A stretch of DNA of 50,242 bases from Rothia santali (GTDB lineage Bacteria > Actinomycetota > Actinomycetes > Actinomycetales > Micrococcaceae), in the NCBI RefSeq assembly GCF_024199905.1, contig NZ_JANAFB010000024.1, positions 1 through 50,242 of the forward strand, given 5' to 3'. Positions 1 to 9,484 of the stretch are shown piece after piece. The notes beneath the pieces were generated by a model. It was not told the DNA's origin. It saw nothing but the letters and a program-made list of their open reading frames with translations, and ran no database searches. Each line of letters opens with the position of its first letter. Positions within the stretch are counted from its first letter, which is position 1. Position numbers and translations under genes: made by a program.

Positions 1-150
1 CGCGCTCCCCCGATCCGGCCTTCCCGCTGCGGCGGGGATTGCTGCCCAGCGCCTGCACGCCCAGGTCGATGCCGACCAGTTCGTGCCGGTCCCGCACGGC
101 GCCGTAGACGATGACGCCCGCCCACCCGTTCTGCGAGAACCGCTGGGCCA
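1..150 (-). other. Unidentified partial reading frame at left edge
   Basis: An open minus-strand frame runs off the left edge and begins at an ATG near 150. It contains the residues [14 protein letters not shown]. The GIDLG stretch recalls the first RuvC motif of TnpB-type transposon proteins, but the flanking residues do not clearly fit and the rest lies outside the window. No good ribosome binding site is visible. It may be a remnant of a mobile gene belonging to the island, or only a GC-rich open frame. I cannot name it. Confidence 0.15.
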
Positions 151-519
151 TGTTGCCTTCACGCGGAGGCACCTCGCCCCGGCCGCGGACACACGCGGCA
201 TCCGGCCCGGTGCGGCGGTGCCCCACATGTGCATCCACTCACCGCTAGAGCAGGGGACGGCGTGCGCCGTCGGCCTGTCGGGCGCCAGGGCATTGCGCAA
301 CAAGGACGCGTGGTAGGCGCCGCGCGCCACGACCCCCCAGTTGCCGTGACGACAGGCACGCCAAGTCTCCGAGTCATCTTCGCTCGGTCCGTCGTCCGCA
401 GGCCACGGTCCTGGAAAATCCATCCAAAGACTCATGGTTTTTTGCCTTGCAAAGTACCGCTTGAAGGGTTACAGTCGTCGTGTCAGCCATCACAGCGCAG
501 TGAGGATTCGAGAGCGAAG
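151..519. other. Intergenic segment upstream of the catabolic operon
   Basis: No convincing gene is seen here. GC content falls from about 360 onward, where the low-GC catabolic operon begins. The AT-richer stretch at 420-480 (runs of T, then TTGCCTTGCAAAG) is the probable promoter region of the gene starting at 520, but I cannot assign -35 and -10 boxes with confidence. Open frames on both strands at 83-377 show no family features. Confidence 0.4.
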
Positions 520-1392
520 ATGACCCAACCCCTCGGGATTACCGACTGCCACGTACACATATTTGAACCGACGAGGCACCCCTACCAACAGCGGCGCTCG
601 TACACTCCTGGTCGCGCGGGAGTATTAGCACTGCACAATCATCTGCACCGGGTGGGGGCGGATCGAGTTGTCCTCGTCCAGCCCAGCGTGTACGGGAGCG
701 ACAACAGTGCGATGCTCGGGGCCTTGAAGGAATTAGGCCCCTCGATGGCCCGCGGCGTAGCCGTCATCGACCTAACCACGACAGAAGAAGAACTCGAGAT
801 TCTGGCTGCCACCGGAGTACGCGGTTTGCGCCTCAATGTCAGCGCGGACCCCCAGAGGACACCCTTGAACTTCGCTGATGAATTGAGGGCGCTTCTTAAC
901 CGCACGGCCCCAAGTTCACTCCTGGTAGAAATTTTTGCTGCGCCTTCTGTTCTCGCGGAGGCGGCGCAGGTTATCTCGGAGTCTCCGGTCCCGGTGCTGC
1001 TGGATCATTTTGGGGGCGTTCGCGCTACCCCTACAGGCACCCTCGAAGGAGCCGAGACTGTTCTCGATCTTTACGCGCAGCCGCAGGTTTGGGTCAAACT
1101 CTCCGCACCGTATCGCGTGGGCCAGGAGCACGAGGTGACAGATTTGTTGCCGAGTTTCGTCCAGACGCTTACCTCGGTGTCGCATGAGCGTCTGGTCTGG
1201 GCCTCGGACTGGCCGCATACCGGCGGCGGGCAGGACCGTGCCATCCGAAACCTGGCTCAGGTTGAACCCTTCCGCAAATATGATGCCGCAGCCTCGGTGA
1301 GACAAGTCTCGGAATGGATAGCGGCACCGGAGGCAATCAAAGCAATATTCAAAGAGAATGCAAAATCACTGTATGGCTTTCCTCAAGATTGA
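520..1392 (+). CDS. Amidohydrolase 2 family protein (PDC lactonase / aldarolactone isomerase-like)
   Basis: A 290-residue TIM-barrel metal-dependent hydrolase of the amidohydrolase superfamily, in the branch containing 2-pyrone-4,6-dicarboxylate lactonase (LigI) and D-galactarolactone isomerase. The metal site is visible as HVH at residues 11-13 after TDC; DHFGG at 162-166 and the terminal-strand ASDWPHT at 228-234 (catalytic Asp) follow. VLVQPSVYG near 51-59 is typical of this branch. The reading frame is open further upstream, but family similarity begins at the ATG at 520, with a weak GAGAGCGAAG before it. It is first in a five-gene plus-strand operon with a carboxylate transporter and two dehydrogenases, which suggests it opens a lactone or cyclic acid. 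The substrate is unknown. Confidence 0.85.
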   Translation: MTQPLGITDCHVHIFEPTRHPYQQRRSYTPGRAGVLALHNHLHRVGADRVVLVQPSVYGSDNSAMLGALKELGPSMARGVAVIDLTTTEEELEILAATGVRGLRLNVSADPQRTPLNFADELRALLNRTAPSSLLVEIFAAPSVLAEAAQVISESPVPVLLDHFGGVRATPTGTLEGAETVLDLYAQPQVWVKLSAPYRVGQEHEVTDLLPSFVQTLTSVSHERLVWASDWPHTGGGQDRAIRNLAQVEPFRKYDAAASVRQVSEWIAAPEAIKAIFKENAKSLYGFPQD

Positions 1393-1439
1393 TTAGAACA
1401 AACACTACAATTTATTATAGATCAGCATCAAGGATGAAG

Positions 1440-2801
1440 ATGTCTCAGAATAATCCTCCGGATAATGAAGTGCCCCAAAGGCCCCCCGATGCGATAAAGC
1501 ACGGGCCTGATTGGCGGTCCCGCTGGTGGAAAATCATGGATCTTGACATGGGAATCATCCCAATTCCCATCTACTTGCTCATGATCATTTTAATGATTTC
1601 CTTCACGGCTATCAACGGAGTAACCGGTGAACTGGCCTTTGTTATTGGGATCGCAACAGTCTTCGCATTTACCCTGGGCGAAATTGGCAACCGAGTTCCC
1701 GGCATCAGACACATTGGCGGTGGAGCGGTTATAGTCACGTTCCTACCCTCATTATTGGGATATCTCAACCTCATCCCAGCACCGATGGTCGACAGCGTCG
1801 GAGACTTCTTCACGAGTAGCAAAATACTCAACCTATTCATCGCCGCCGTCATCGTGGGCAGTATTATTTCCATGAACCGCTCGGTCTTGATCAAGGGATT
1901 CGTCAAGATCTTTGTACCACTCGTGGCCGGAACAATATTGGCGGTAATGCTAGGGATGCTATCTGGTCTGATTCTTGGAATAGGTCCGCACGATACCTTC
2001 TTCTACATTCTGGTGCCGATCATGGCCGGGGGCGTCGGCGAAGGTGCAATACCATTGACTTTAGGGTATTCTCAAATTAATGGGATTGATCAAGGGGAGC
2101 TACTGGCACGCATCTTACCTGCCATCATGGTTGGGAATCTCACGGCAGTGGTCTGCTCTGGTCTTCTGAATCTGCTGGGTCGTCGCGTGCCAAAGTTTAG
2201 CGGCGATGGAGAACTCGCACCCACCCCCGTCCGCCTCGATGAAGATCCGGAGGCGAAGCTTCAGGGAGTCGACCTCATTAAGGCAGTGGCCGCCGCGGCC
2301 ATGGTTGCCGTCTCCCTTTATCTTGTAGGCGTTCTATTCAACGAACTACTTTCATGGCCGGCTCCAGTCGTCATGCTTTTCCTAGCCGTGGCGTTTACTT
2401 TGGCTCATCTGGTCTCACCTAGAATCAAGGCCGGTGCCGCTTTCGTATACAAATTCGCCATCACCACAATGGCGTTCCCGGTCCTGTTTATCTTTAGCCT
2501 TACCCAGACACCGTGGGAAAGCCTAGTTGCTGGATTCACCCCGGCCAACCTGATTACCATTGTCCTGACAGTCATCGGGATGGTCAGCGGCGGGTTCGTA
2601 GCCGCGAGGTTTGTGAAGCTGCACCAAGTAGAAGCCGCCATGGTCACGGCTACCCATAGCGGGATGGGAGGCGCAGGGGACATCGCAATCCTTACAGCAG
2701 GAGGACGCATGCAGCTCATGCCCTTCGCCCAAATCGCTACCCGGATCGGAGGCGGAATTACCGTGGCACTAGCCTTGATCCTTTACTCAGTGATTGGGTA
2801 A
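1440..2801 (+). CDS. 2-hydroxycarboxylate transporter family protein (2HCT: CitS/MleP-like)
   Basis: A 453-residue polytopic membrane protein of the 2-hydroxycarboxylate transporter family, which carries citrate, malate and similar acids with Na+ or H+ or by exchange. Both hallmark GGxG re-entrant loop motifs are present: GGVGEGAIPLT (from residue 197) and GGAGDIAIL (from residue 410). About eleven hydrophobic segments start near residue 38. The ATG at 1440 is preferred because AAGGA sits at proper distance; an in-frame ATG at 1434 would add two residues. The gene has noticeably lower GC and more A/T-ending codons than the rest of the window, a sign of transfer. It probably imports the substrate of this operon. 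Confidence 0.9.
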   Translation: MSQNNPPDNEVPQRPPDAIKHGPDWRSRWWKIMDLDMGIIPIPIYLLMIILMISFTAINGVTGELAFVIGIATVFAFTLGEIGNRVPGIRHIGGGAVIVTFLPSLLGYLNLIPAPMVDSVGDFFTSSKILNLFIAAVIVGSIISMNRSVLIKGFVKIFVPLVAGTILAVMLGMLSGLILGIGPHDTFFYILVPIMAGGVGEGAIPLTLGYSQINGIDQGELLARILPAIMVGNLTAVVCSGLLNLLGRRVPKFSGDGELAPTPVRLDEDPEAKLQGVDLIKAVAAAAMVAVSLYLVGVLFNELLSWPAPVVMLFLAVAFTLAHLVSPRIKAGAAFVYKFAITTMAFPVLFIFSLTQTPWESLVAGFTPANLITIVLTVIGMVSGGFVAARFVKLHQVEAAMVTATHSGMGGAGDIAILTAGGRMQLMPFAQIATRIGGGITVALALILYSVIG

Positions 2802-2878
2802 ACCTCAGATACGCCCCTACGCTTCATACCTTGGCGAAATTTCACTCATCAGGAAATCTAGGAAAAGGATATTGTCTC

Positions 2879-3952
2879 ATGAAAATTCTCGTACTCCCCG
2901 GGGACGGCATCGGACCAGAGATCTCGGCGGCAACCCTCCAGGTCCTAGAACACTTGAACTCCTCTCGGAGCCTGGGGCTGGAATTCGAAACCGAGCAGAT
3001 CGGCCTTGCGTCGCTCGCCAAGGAATCGACTACCTTGCCACAGCGCGTCATGAACCGCATCCCCAAGGTGGATGGTGTCATTCTGGGCCCCGTGTCCCAT
3101 TACGACTACCCTCCCCGAGCTGAAGGTGGTATCAACCCGTCAGGCGAGCTGCGTACCGTATTCAAGCTCTACGCCAACGTCAGACCGTGCCGATCACGGG
3201 ATGATCTCAGCATTCTCAAGAACCCCATGGACCTGGTAATCGTCCGAGAGAACACCGAAGGATTCTACTCGGACCGCAACATGTTCGCCGGCTCCGGAGA
3301 ATTTATGCCCGATGAGGATTCGGCGTTCAGCATCCGCAAGATCACTGCCCGCGCTAGCGAACGCGTCGCACGCACTGCATTCGAGCTGGCAGCATCCCGA
3401 AAGAAGAAGGTCACTGCCGTACACAAGGCCAACGTTCTGAAACTCTCCGATGGCCTCTTCCTTCGACAGGTGCGCAAAGTCGCCCAGGATTTCCCAGAAG
3501 TGGAGTTGGAGGAACTCATCGTCGATGCTGCGGCCGCTCATCTGATTCGCAGGCCTCAGACCTTCGATGTGCTCGTAACCACCAACATGTTTGGTGACAT
3601 CCTCTCCGATGAAGCCTCCGAGCTCTCTGGAAGCCTCGGGTTGGGCGGCTCTCTCAACGCGGGTACTGACATCGCCGTAGCGCAGGCCCAACATGGATCG
3701 GCCCCGGATATCCAGGGACAGGGCATTGCCAATCCCACTTCCCTCATCCTTTCCGCAGCGATGTTGCTCGAGTGGCATGGGCGTAGGGCGAGCGATCCTC
3801 GACTGATCGCCGCGGCGACGGAGATCGAATCGGCGGTGGAAGCCACGCTGGAGGACCCCGGTGCCCGCACCCGGGATATCGGCGGAACTTGCGGCACCGA
3901 AGAATTCTCGAACCGGGTTCTCAAGCACCTCAAGACTTTGGCGAAAAGCTGA
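2879..3952 (+). CDS. Isocitrate/isopropylmalate dehydrogenase family protein (tartrate/malate dehydrogenase-like)
   Basis: A 357-residue beta-decarboxylating dehydrogenase. The N-terminal LPGDGIGPE (residues 6-14), the substrate-binding RENTEG after DLVIV, the Lys-containing VHKANVL and the NMFGDILSDEAS metal-ligand region are all present. The family oxidises and decarboxylates 2-hydroxy acids (isocitrate, 3-isopropylmalate, tartrate, malate) with NAD(P)+. The start is supported by AAGGA nine bases before ATG. A host leuB or icd copy would normally sit with its own pathway, so a role in oxidising the acid imported by the upstream 2HCT carrier is more likely. The exact substrate cannot be read from sequence. 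Confidence 0.88.
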   Translation: MKILVLPGDGIGPEISAATLQVLEHLNSSRSLGLEFETEQIGLASLAKESTTLPQRVMNRIPKVDGVILGPVSHYDYPPRAEGGINPSGELRTVFKLYANVRPCRSRDDLSILKNPMDLVIVRENTEGFYSDRNMFAGSGEFMPDEDSAFSIRKITARASERVARTAFELAASRKKKVTAVHKANVLKLSDGLFLRQVRKVAQDFPEVELEELIVDAAAAHLIRRPQTFDVLVTTNMFGDILSDEASELSGSLGLGGSLNAGTDIAVAQAQHGSAPDIQGQGIANPTSLILSAAMLLEWHGRRASDPRLIAAATEIESAVEATLEDPGARTRDIGGTCGTEEFSNRVLKHLKTLAKS

Positions 3953-4028
3953 CCTCCTGGACCAGCCATAAATTTCCATTACGCCTCGTTCGCTTTTTTA
4001 TATAGAATTTTTGAGAGAAAGAAACAAG

Positions 4029-5411
4029 ATGCCCACTTCAATGAATCCAGCCACCGGCACAGTCCTCGCGGAGTACCCCGACCACACACAGGCTGAAGTA
4101 GAAACTCGGCTGGAGATTACGCACCAAGCTTCCTTACAATGGCGGGGGACGCCGGTGGCCGAGCGTGTTCAGCTGCTTACAACCATGGCAATTGAATTGC
4201 GCCATAACCAGGAAACTTATGCTCGACTCATTACTGAGGAAATGGGCAAGCCAATCGTCGAAGCCCGTGCAGAAGTAGCGAAGTCTGCTTTGACTCTGGA
4301 CTACTATGCAGAGCATGCCGAACGTTTCCTCGCCTTCGAACCGATCGAGTCTGATGCTGCCCTGAGCGGAGTTCAATATGATCCGCTTGGTGTCGTGCTG
4401 GCAATCATGCCCTGGAACTATCCCTTCTGGCAGTTCTTCCGTTTCGCGGCTCCGGCGTTGGCGGCGGGCAACGCCGCGCTTCTCAAACACGCTGCGAATG
4501 TGACTGGATGCGCTTTGGCAATTCAAGAGATTGTTAACAAAGCAATCACTCGAGTCTCTGCGCCATCGGGGCTGTTCAACACCCTCGTCATCCCTTCGTC
4601 GGCGGTTAAGGGCATCATTGAGGATCCTCGCGTCGCTGCGGTGACCTTGACCGGATCGACGGAAGTCGGTGCCATCGTGGCGTCCCAGGCTGGCAGCGTC
4701 CTGAAGAAGCAGGTGCTAGAGCTCGGAGGATCGGATCCGTTCCTGATCCTCGCCGATGCGGACCTAGAGCTCGCTGCTACGACCGCGGTATCGTCTCGGT
4801 TCAACACCACCGGTCAGTCGTGTGTAAATGCCAAGAGGTTCATTGTCGACGAGACCGTCGCCGACGCCTTCGTGGAGCTCTTCGTCGAGAAGACCCGCGC
4901 GCTGGTAATCGGTGATCCCTCGGAAGAGGCGACCCAGATCGGGCCGCTGGCCCGCACCGATCTTCGGAACGCTCTACACGAGCAGGTCCTGCGGACCATC
5001 GAGCAGGGAGCAGATCTTCGGCTCGGCGGTGAAGCATCGACTGAACCAGGAGCCTATTATCCGCCGACCATCCTTGACCATGTACGTCCCGGCCAGGCCG
5101 CCTTCGATGAGGAAACTTTCGGCCCCGTGGCCTCGGTAACGCGAGTTGCCGATGACCGGGAGGCAGTCATGCTGGCCAACAGCAGTGAATATGGGCTAGG
5201 AGCGACGATCTTCTCTTCAAACATCAATAAGGCACGCTCTCTGGCGAGCCAGATCGACGCTGGAGCTGTGTTCATCAATGGCAAAGTTGCCTCCGATCCG
5301 AGACTTCCATTTGGCGGAATCAAGCGATCCGGATACGGCCGAGAACTTTCTTCCCAAGGAATCCGCGAGTTCACTAACGTCAAGACCCTCTGGATTGGAG
5401 GACTGAAATGA
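4029..5411 (+). CDS. NAD(P)-dependent aldehyde dehydrogenase (succinate-semialdehyde dehydrogenase-like)
   Basis: A 460-residue aldehyde dehydrogenase close to the short YneI/GabD2 group of succinate-semialdehyde dehydrogenases. PWNYPFWQ (129-136), the general-base Glu in LELGG (E231) and the catalytic Cys in TTGQSC (C265) are present, and the C-terminal PFGGIKRSGYGRE is intact. The ATG at 4029 follows a purine-rich GAGAGAAAG; an in-frame TTG at 4011 is the only earlier option. It overlaps the next gene by four bases (ATGA), so the two are translationally coupled. It likely oxidises an aldehyde or semialdehyde from the pathway to an acid. The 76-bp AT-rich gap before it could hold an internal promoter. 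Confidence 0.9.
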   Translation: MPTSMNPATGTVLAEYPDHTQAEVETRLEITHQASLQWRGTPVAERVQLLTTMAIELRHNQETYARLITEEMGKPIVEARAEVAKSALTLDYYAEHAERFLAFEPIESDAALSGVQYDPLGVVLAIMPWNYPFWQFFRFAAPALAAGNAALLKHAANVTGCALAIQEIVNKAITRVSAPSGLFNTLVIPSSAVKGIIEDPRVAAVTLTGSTEVGAIVASQAGSVLKKQVLELGGSDPFLILADADLELAATTAVSSRFNTTGQSCVNAKRFIVDETVADAFVELFVEKTRALVIGDPSEEATQIGPLARTDLRNALHEQVLRTIEQGADLRLGGEASTEPGAYYPPTILDHVRPGQAAFDEETFGPVASVTRVADDREAVMLANSSEYGLGATIFSSNINKARSLASQIDAGAVFINGKVASDPRLPFGGIKRSGYGRELSSQGIREFTNVKTLWIGGLK

Positions 5412-6160
5412 CCGTTCCTTCCTCGTTCGACAGCCTTATACTGCGTCCGAATGAGTTGCCCTGCAAGGACCGCGGGGGTGGAGCTCGGACCGTCCCGTTG
5501 GTGACCTATGCTCGAGGCGGCACCACCTTCCTCAACGGCACAACAATATTCGAGCCCGGAGCCCAGATCGGCCACCATACACATAACGTAGTGGAATCGG
5601 TCGTTGTCATTTCGGGCAAGGCTATTGTTGACATCGATGGCCAGCGGGAGGAGTTGGCGACTTTCGATACGACCTTCGTCCCGGCAAACATCCCACATCA
5701 CTTCGAGAACGCTTCCGAGACCGAAGAGATGCGGATTCTTTGGACATACGCCTCCGTCGACGCGACACGAACTCTCGTCGACTCTGGAGAGCAGGGGCGC
5801 ATCGACGGAGAAGCAGATGCCAGCGAAGTATCCGATCCTCCGTTGCCGGCCGCTACTGCAGCCGTCATCGAAGTCGTAAACCTGCATGTTCGTCCCGGAG
5901 CAGAAAGAGCCTTCGAGACCGCGGTTGCCCAGGCTGGATCAATATTTCAACATGCTGCAGGAGCTCGCACTTTCGAGCTGGTTCGTCAGGTCGAGGACCC
6001 GCAGCTGTACCGGTTGAGCATCCGTTGGAGCACTCTCGAGGATCACACCGAGGGGTTCCGAGGCTCGGCCGGTTTCTCAAGATGGCGTGAGCTTGTTACA
6101 CCTCACCTGTCTTCACCGCCGCAAGCTTCTCACTACTCGCACGTACTGACGGCCTTCTAG
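5408..6160 (+). CDS. Cupin - antibiotic biosynthesis monooxygenase (ABM) fusion protein
   Basis: A 250-residue two-domain protein. Residues about 25-115 form a small cupin barrel: GAQIGHHTHNVVE supplies His/Glu metal ligands and PHHFEN the second motif. Residues about 150-248 form a ferredoxin-like ABM domain (VVNLHVRPGAERAFE, RLSIRWSTLEDH, FRGSAGFSRW). Each domain usually occurs as a separate small protein. The start overlaps the aldehyde dehydrogenase stop (ATGA), so it belongs to the same operon as the last gene. It may be a sensor, isomerase or small oxygenase for a pathway intermediate; no function is established. A strong shared terminator follows. Confidence 0.8.
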   Translation: MTVPSSFDSLILRPNELPCKDRGGGARTVPLVTYARGGTTFLNGTTIFEPGAQIGHHTHNVVESVVVISGKAIVDIDGQREELATFDTTFVPANIPHHFENASETEEMRILWTYASVDATRTLVDSGEQGRIDGEADASEVSDPPLPAATAAVIEVVNLHVRPGAERAFETAVAQAGSIFQHAAGARTFELVRQVEDPQLYRLSIRWSTLEDHTEGFRGSAGFSRWRELVTPHLSSPPQASHYSHVLTAF

Positions 6161-6181
6161 GGCAGCGTCTCACGCGAGGGG

Positions 6182-6222
6182 TGCTCTGCCCCCGCTCACC
6201 GTTGGTGGGCGGGGGCAGAGCA
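6182..6222. terminator. Bidirectional terminator between convergent operons
   Basis: A perfect 19-bp stem (6182-6200 paired with 6204-6222, one G-T wobble) with a three-base loop. It lies 22 bases after the cupin-ABM stop and 9 bases before the GntR stop on the other strand. One side is followed by a short A/T-rich stretch (GAATTTAAT), so it probably ends both transcripts. Confidence 0.85.
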
Positions 6223-6230
6223 TCCTGAAT

Positions 6231-7148
6231 TTAATCCTGTCGTGTCGTCTTCTCAGTACCCACCGTTCGCAGATGGCTGGCCAGGAAGCGTGATGCGTCC
6301 TTGAGATGCCCGCCCAGTACGAGGTCTGCCAACCGTACGTGTTCAGCACACCTAATCGCGGCACGTCCGGGGACTAGCGTCTTACGGTACTCGATGAGTC
6401 GGCGCAGTTTATTGATCCGGGCAATTGACTCTATGAAGAATTCATTGTTGGACCCGGCGATGATTGTTTCATGCAAGTGTGAATTATGGTCGAATAGTTC
6501 GGGTCCGGAAACTTGGTGAATGCGCCCATCGACCAACGCCTGCTGCTCGGACCGCTGGGCGAGCAGTTCTCCTCGGTCCACCCGATAGCCAGGTTCGAGA
6601 AGCGCCGCCGGTTCCACTAACTGACGAAATCGGTAGCTGTCGGCATAGGATTTCGCGGAGGTCAGCGCCGGAAGGAAACGCCAACCATACCCGGGATTTG
6701 GTTCGATCCAGCCTTCTAGAGATATTCGTCGCAGGATATCGGAAATTTCCGAGCCTGAGAGATTGTACCGGCGCATCAATCCCCGCTCAGTCACCTGCTC
6801 CTCGAGGATTCCATCCAATCGATCCTGAGCGATAGACGTGTATGCTCGCGCCACCCGTTGTCCAGGATCTTCTAGTGACAGGTCATCCGGTATCCGCGCA
6901 ACTACATAACCTCGGTCCGTACGGTTAACTACACCAGAATCTTCCAATCCACCTAGAGCTGCCCGGATGGGAGTGCGCGATACCCGTAGCATGTTAGCTA
7001 GGGATCGCTCTACCAATCGCGTGCCTTCGTCCCAGCGTTCCTCTCGGATAAGGCTCACGATTTTCGCCTGTAGCGAATCGACCAGGGCCGTGGTGCCCCG
7101 TCCTGCGTCGGGAGAACTAGTTGCTGGGATGATTGGACTTGGATCCAT
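6231..7148 (-). CDS. GntR family regulator with two winged-helix segments and an FCD domain
   Basis: A 305-residue transcriptional regulator. A GntR winged helix lies at about residues 20-85 (LVERSLANMLRVSRTPIRAAL). A second winged-helix-like segment lies at about 95-158 (LMRRYNLSGSEISDILRRI, ending EGWIEPNPGYGW). The FCD effector domain follows (about 165-295, with FDHNSHLHETIIAGSNN supplying ligand/metal residues). FCD regulators usually sense small carboxylates and repress catabolic genes. It lies 96 bp downstream of tctA on the same strand and is last before the shared terminator. It may control both the tct genes and the convergent enzyme operon. Start: ATG preceded by TAAGG at short spacing. 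Confidence 0.88.
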   Translation of the reverse strand: MDPSPIIPATSSPDAGRGTTALVDSLQAKIVSLIREERWDEGTRLVERSLANMLRVSRTPIRAALGGLEDSGVVNRTDRGYVVARIPDDLSLEDPGQRVARAYTSIAQDRLDGILEEQVTERGLMRRYNLSGSEISDILRRISLEGWIEPNPGYGWRFLPALTSAKSYADSYRFRQLVEPAALLEPGYRVDRGELLAQRSEQQALVDGRIHQVSGPELFDHNSHLHETIIAGSNNEFFIESIARINKLRRLIEYRKTLVPGRAAIRCAEHVRLADLVLGGHLKDASRFLASHLRTVGTEKTTRQD

Positions 7149-7244
7149 AAGCCTTATTTAACCACCTTCCGCCCCAACTCTGCTGCGTCATCGGTTGATT
7201 GCGCTTCAGGGTTGGGGCGGGCGGGAGGTCATAAATCTCGTTGA

Positions 7245-8921
7245 TCAGTTTCCCGGTGTATCCGATGGCTTCTTCGAGCTGGAGTGGTCTTTGGCGTCGG
7301 GATGCTCTCTAGGGTCTTCTACCTGCGAGCCAGGGGCCGCCGGTACGGCTTCTGCCACCGCTTTGCCTTCCTGTGGATCTCCCGAAGCCGCGAGCCTGGC
7401 ATCGTCCGTCAGGGATCGTGCAGCGGAGGCGCGGTTTCGCAGCGAAAGCGCAGTGATGACTATGGCACCGACAACAAGGAGTCCGTAGAGAGCGATGGTC
7501 AATGGGGATGAGACGAAGAACCAGGCATCGCCTTGCCCAACGCTGATAGAGCGCCGGAACTCGGTCTCGGCCAGGGGGCCAAGAATAACGCCGATCAGCA
7601 CAGGGGCTAATGGCATGTCGAAGCGCCGCATGAGGAACCCAAGAACTCCGAGGCCGAGGAGTACCGCGAGGTCAAACATCGACCCACTGATGGAGTAGAC
7701 ACCTAGTACTGCCAGAACGCTGATTCCTGCATAAAGACTCGATGAGGGCAATCGCAGCAGCTTCGCCCAGAGGGGGGCAAAAGGCAGGTTCAGTGCAAGC
7801 AGCACCAGCAACCCGAGGAACAAACTGGCCAGCAGTGCCCAGACGATGTCCGCGCTGCGCTCAAACAGCAACGGCCCGGGTTGCATGCCGTACTGACGGA
7901 AGGCTGCAAGCATAATGGCGGCCGTTGCGCTTGTGGGCAGTCCGATGGCCAGCAAGGCGCCCATGGCACTACCCGCAGTCGCGTTTCCAGCTGCTTCTGG
8001 GCCGGCGACGCCTCGAATTGATCCAGTAGATCCGAACTCGGGATCATTGCGGCGTGCAGCGAGCTTGCGCTCAGTAGTGTAGGCCAAGAAGGTTGGGACT
8101 TCTGCGCCACCGGCGGGAATTGCGCCGAAGGGAACACCAATGGCAGTGCCGCGGAGCCAGGCGGGCAGGGCCTGGCGGAATTCGGAGAGACGAAGCCAGG
8201 GGCGTCCAGAATCAAGGATACGGATTTGGCGTTTGTCCCGATGAATTCGGGATGCGATGAAGAATACTTCGCCTAGGGCCAGGAGGCCGACAGTCACAAC
8301 GATAATCGAGATGCCATCAAAGAGTTGGGGGATGCCCAAAGTGAAGCGGGCGGTACCTGAGGTGCTATCGATACCAACCAAGGCAATGAAAAGGCCGATG
8401 GCCAATGACCCGATGCCTTTCAAGAAAGATTCGGCAACAACCCACGATATGGCTATGAATGCGAAGAATGCAAGTGCAAAATATTCGGCCGGGCCAAATA
8501 GTGCCGCCAAGCGCACTATATATGGGGAGAAGAACACTACCAGAGTGGTTGCGATGAGTCCTCCACTGAAAGCTCCCAATGCGCTAGCGGCTAGTGCCTT
8601 GGCGGCTCTACCATGGCGGGCCATGCGGTGGCCTTCAAATGATCCAGCAATGGCGGCGGCGTTGCCTGGAGTGTTAAGGAGAATCCCTGCGATCGAGTCC
8701 CCGAAGAGGCCTCCGTAGTAGACCCCAGCAAACATGATCAGTGCCCCAGTGGGGTCTAAGGAGAACGTCACTGGGAGCAGCAGAGCCACCGCCATCGCTG
8801 ATCCTAGACCGGGGAGAACGCCAACGGCTGTCCCTAGAACCGCTCCGATGAGCAACCACAACATGTTCATCGGCGTCAAAGCGGCGCCGAATCCAGCCAT
8901 CAGGTCTGATAGTTGTTCCAT
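7245..8921 (-). CDS. tctA: Tripartite tricarboxylate transporter permease, large subunit TctA
   Basis: A 558-residue membrane protein, the large translocating subunit of a TTT carrier. It has many hydrophobic segments and family signatures: [17 protein letters not shown] near the N-terminus, [53 protein letters not shown] and the late [12 protein letters not shown] hydrophilic tail of about 55 residues rich in Ala, Asp and Ser follows the last helix and is longer than usual. Its start codon shares one base with the tctB stop (TAATG), so translation is coupled. With TctB and the TctC binding protein it imports a carboxylate using an ion gradient. Confidence 0.93.
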   Translation of the reverse strand: MEQLSDLMAGFGAALTPMNMLWLLIGAVLGTAVGVLPGLGSAMAVALLLPVTFSLDPTGALIMFAGVYYGGLFGDSIAGILLNTPGNAAAIAGSFEGHRMARHGRAAKALAASALGAFSGGLIATTLVVFFSPYIVRLAALFGPAEYFALAFFAFIAISWVVAESFLKGIGSLAIGLFIALVGIDSTSGTARFTLGIPQLFDGISIIVVTVGLLALGEVFFIASRIHRDKRQIRILDSGRPWLRLSEFRQALPAWLRGTAIGVPFGAIPAGGAEVPTFLAYTTERKLAARRNDPEFGSTGSIRGVAGPEAAGNATAGSAMGALLAIGLPTSATAAIMLAAFRQYGMQPGPLLFERSADIVWALLASLFLGLLVLLALNLPFAPLWAKLLRLPSSSLYAGISVLAVLGVYSISGSMFDLAVLLGLGVLGFLMRRFDMPLAPVLIGVILGPLAETEFRRSISVGQGDAWFFVSSPLTIALYGLLVVGAIVITALSLRNRASAARSLTDDARLAASGDPQEGKAVAEAVPAAPGSQVEDPREHPDAKDHSSSKKPSDTPGN

Positions 8922-9484
8922 TAGAAGATCACTCCGATCACGCCGGCGGGCAAATTAAGGCCCAAGCCGATTGAAAAGGCGATCTGAAGGATCGCAGAAA
9001 AGATGAAGGCGACGACAAGATCACGCACGTAAGCCTTACTACCCAACGCCAGTGTGATCGCATAGTAGAGACCGGCCGCACTGATCAACCACCCCACCGG
9101 TTGCAGTAGGGCAAGGAAGACAATGAATATCACGATGACAGCCCCGAGAGTCCGCCAGTCGGATTTCAGAATCAGTTCGGTAGCAGCATCCAGGTCTTCA
9201 TCCTCATCCGTGGCATCAGTCTTGCTCCTCGAATGAGCGTGAGTCACCTTGATAGCGATTCCGATGCCTGTACCAAACAGGAGAATCGTTACCAAGGCAG
9301 GGAACAGTCGTGGCCCAGGCGGCTCATCACCGATTGGCTCCATCACTATAATCCCTATCGTGGCGAAGACAGCCATTCCCACGAGAACGATCGCCAGGGA
9401 AAGTTCTCCGAGAATATTTGGTTTATCTCGGAGGTGTTCGGGAGAAGGTGAATCGTGGTTTGATGTATGTGTTCTCGCACTCAT
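8921..9484 (-). CDS. tctB: Tripartite tricarboxylate transporter small subunit TctB
   Basis: A 187-residue protein with four predicted membrane helices (first near LSLAIVLVGMAVFATIGIIV, last near AFIFSAILQIAFSIGLGLNLP) and the EPIGDEPPGPRLFP region typical of TctB. An acidic cytoplasmic loop (KTDATDEDEDLDAATE) separates helices two and three. Its ATG overlaps the tctC stop by four bases (ATGA). It is the small membrane subunit pairing with TctA. Confidence 0.9.
   Translation of the reverse strand: MSARTHTSNHDSPSPEHLRDKPNILGELSLAIVLVGMAVFATIGIIVMEPIGDEPPGPRLFPALVTILLFGTGIGIAIKVTHAHSRSKTDATDEDEDLDAATELILKSDWRTLGAVIVIFIVFLALLQPVGWLISAAGLYYAITLALGSKAYVRDLVVAFIFSAILQIAFSIGLGLNLPAGVIGVIF

Noticed and set aside
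1-150. TnpB transposase
   Set aside because: Only a GIDLG string resembles TnpB; flanking residues do not, so it is kept as an unidentified partial frame.
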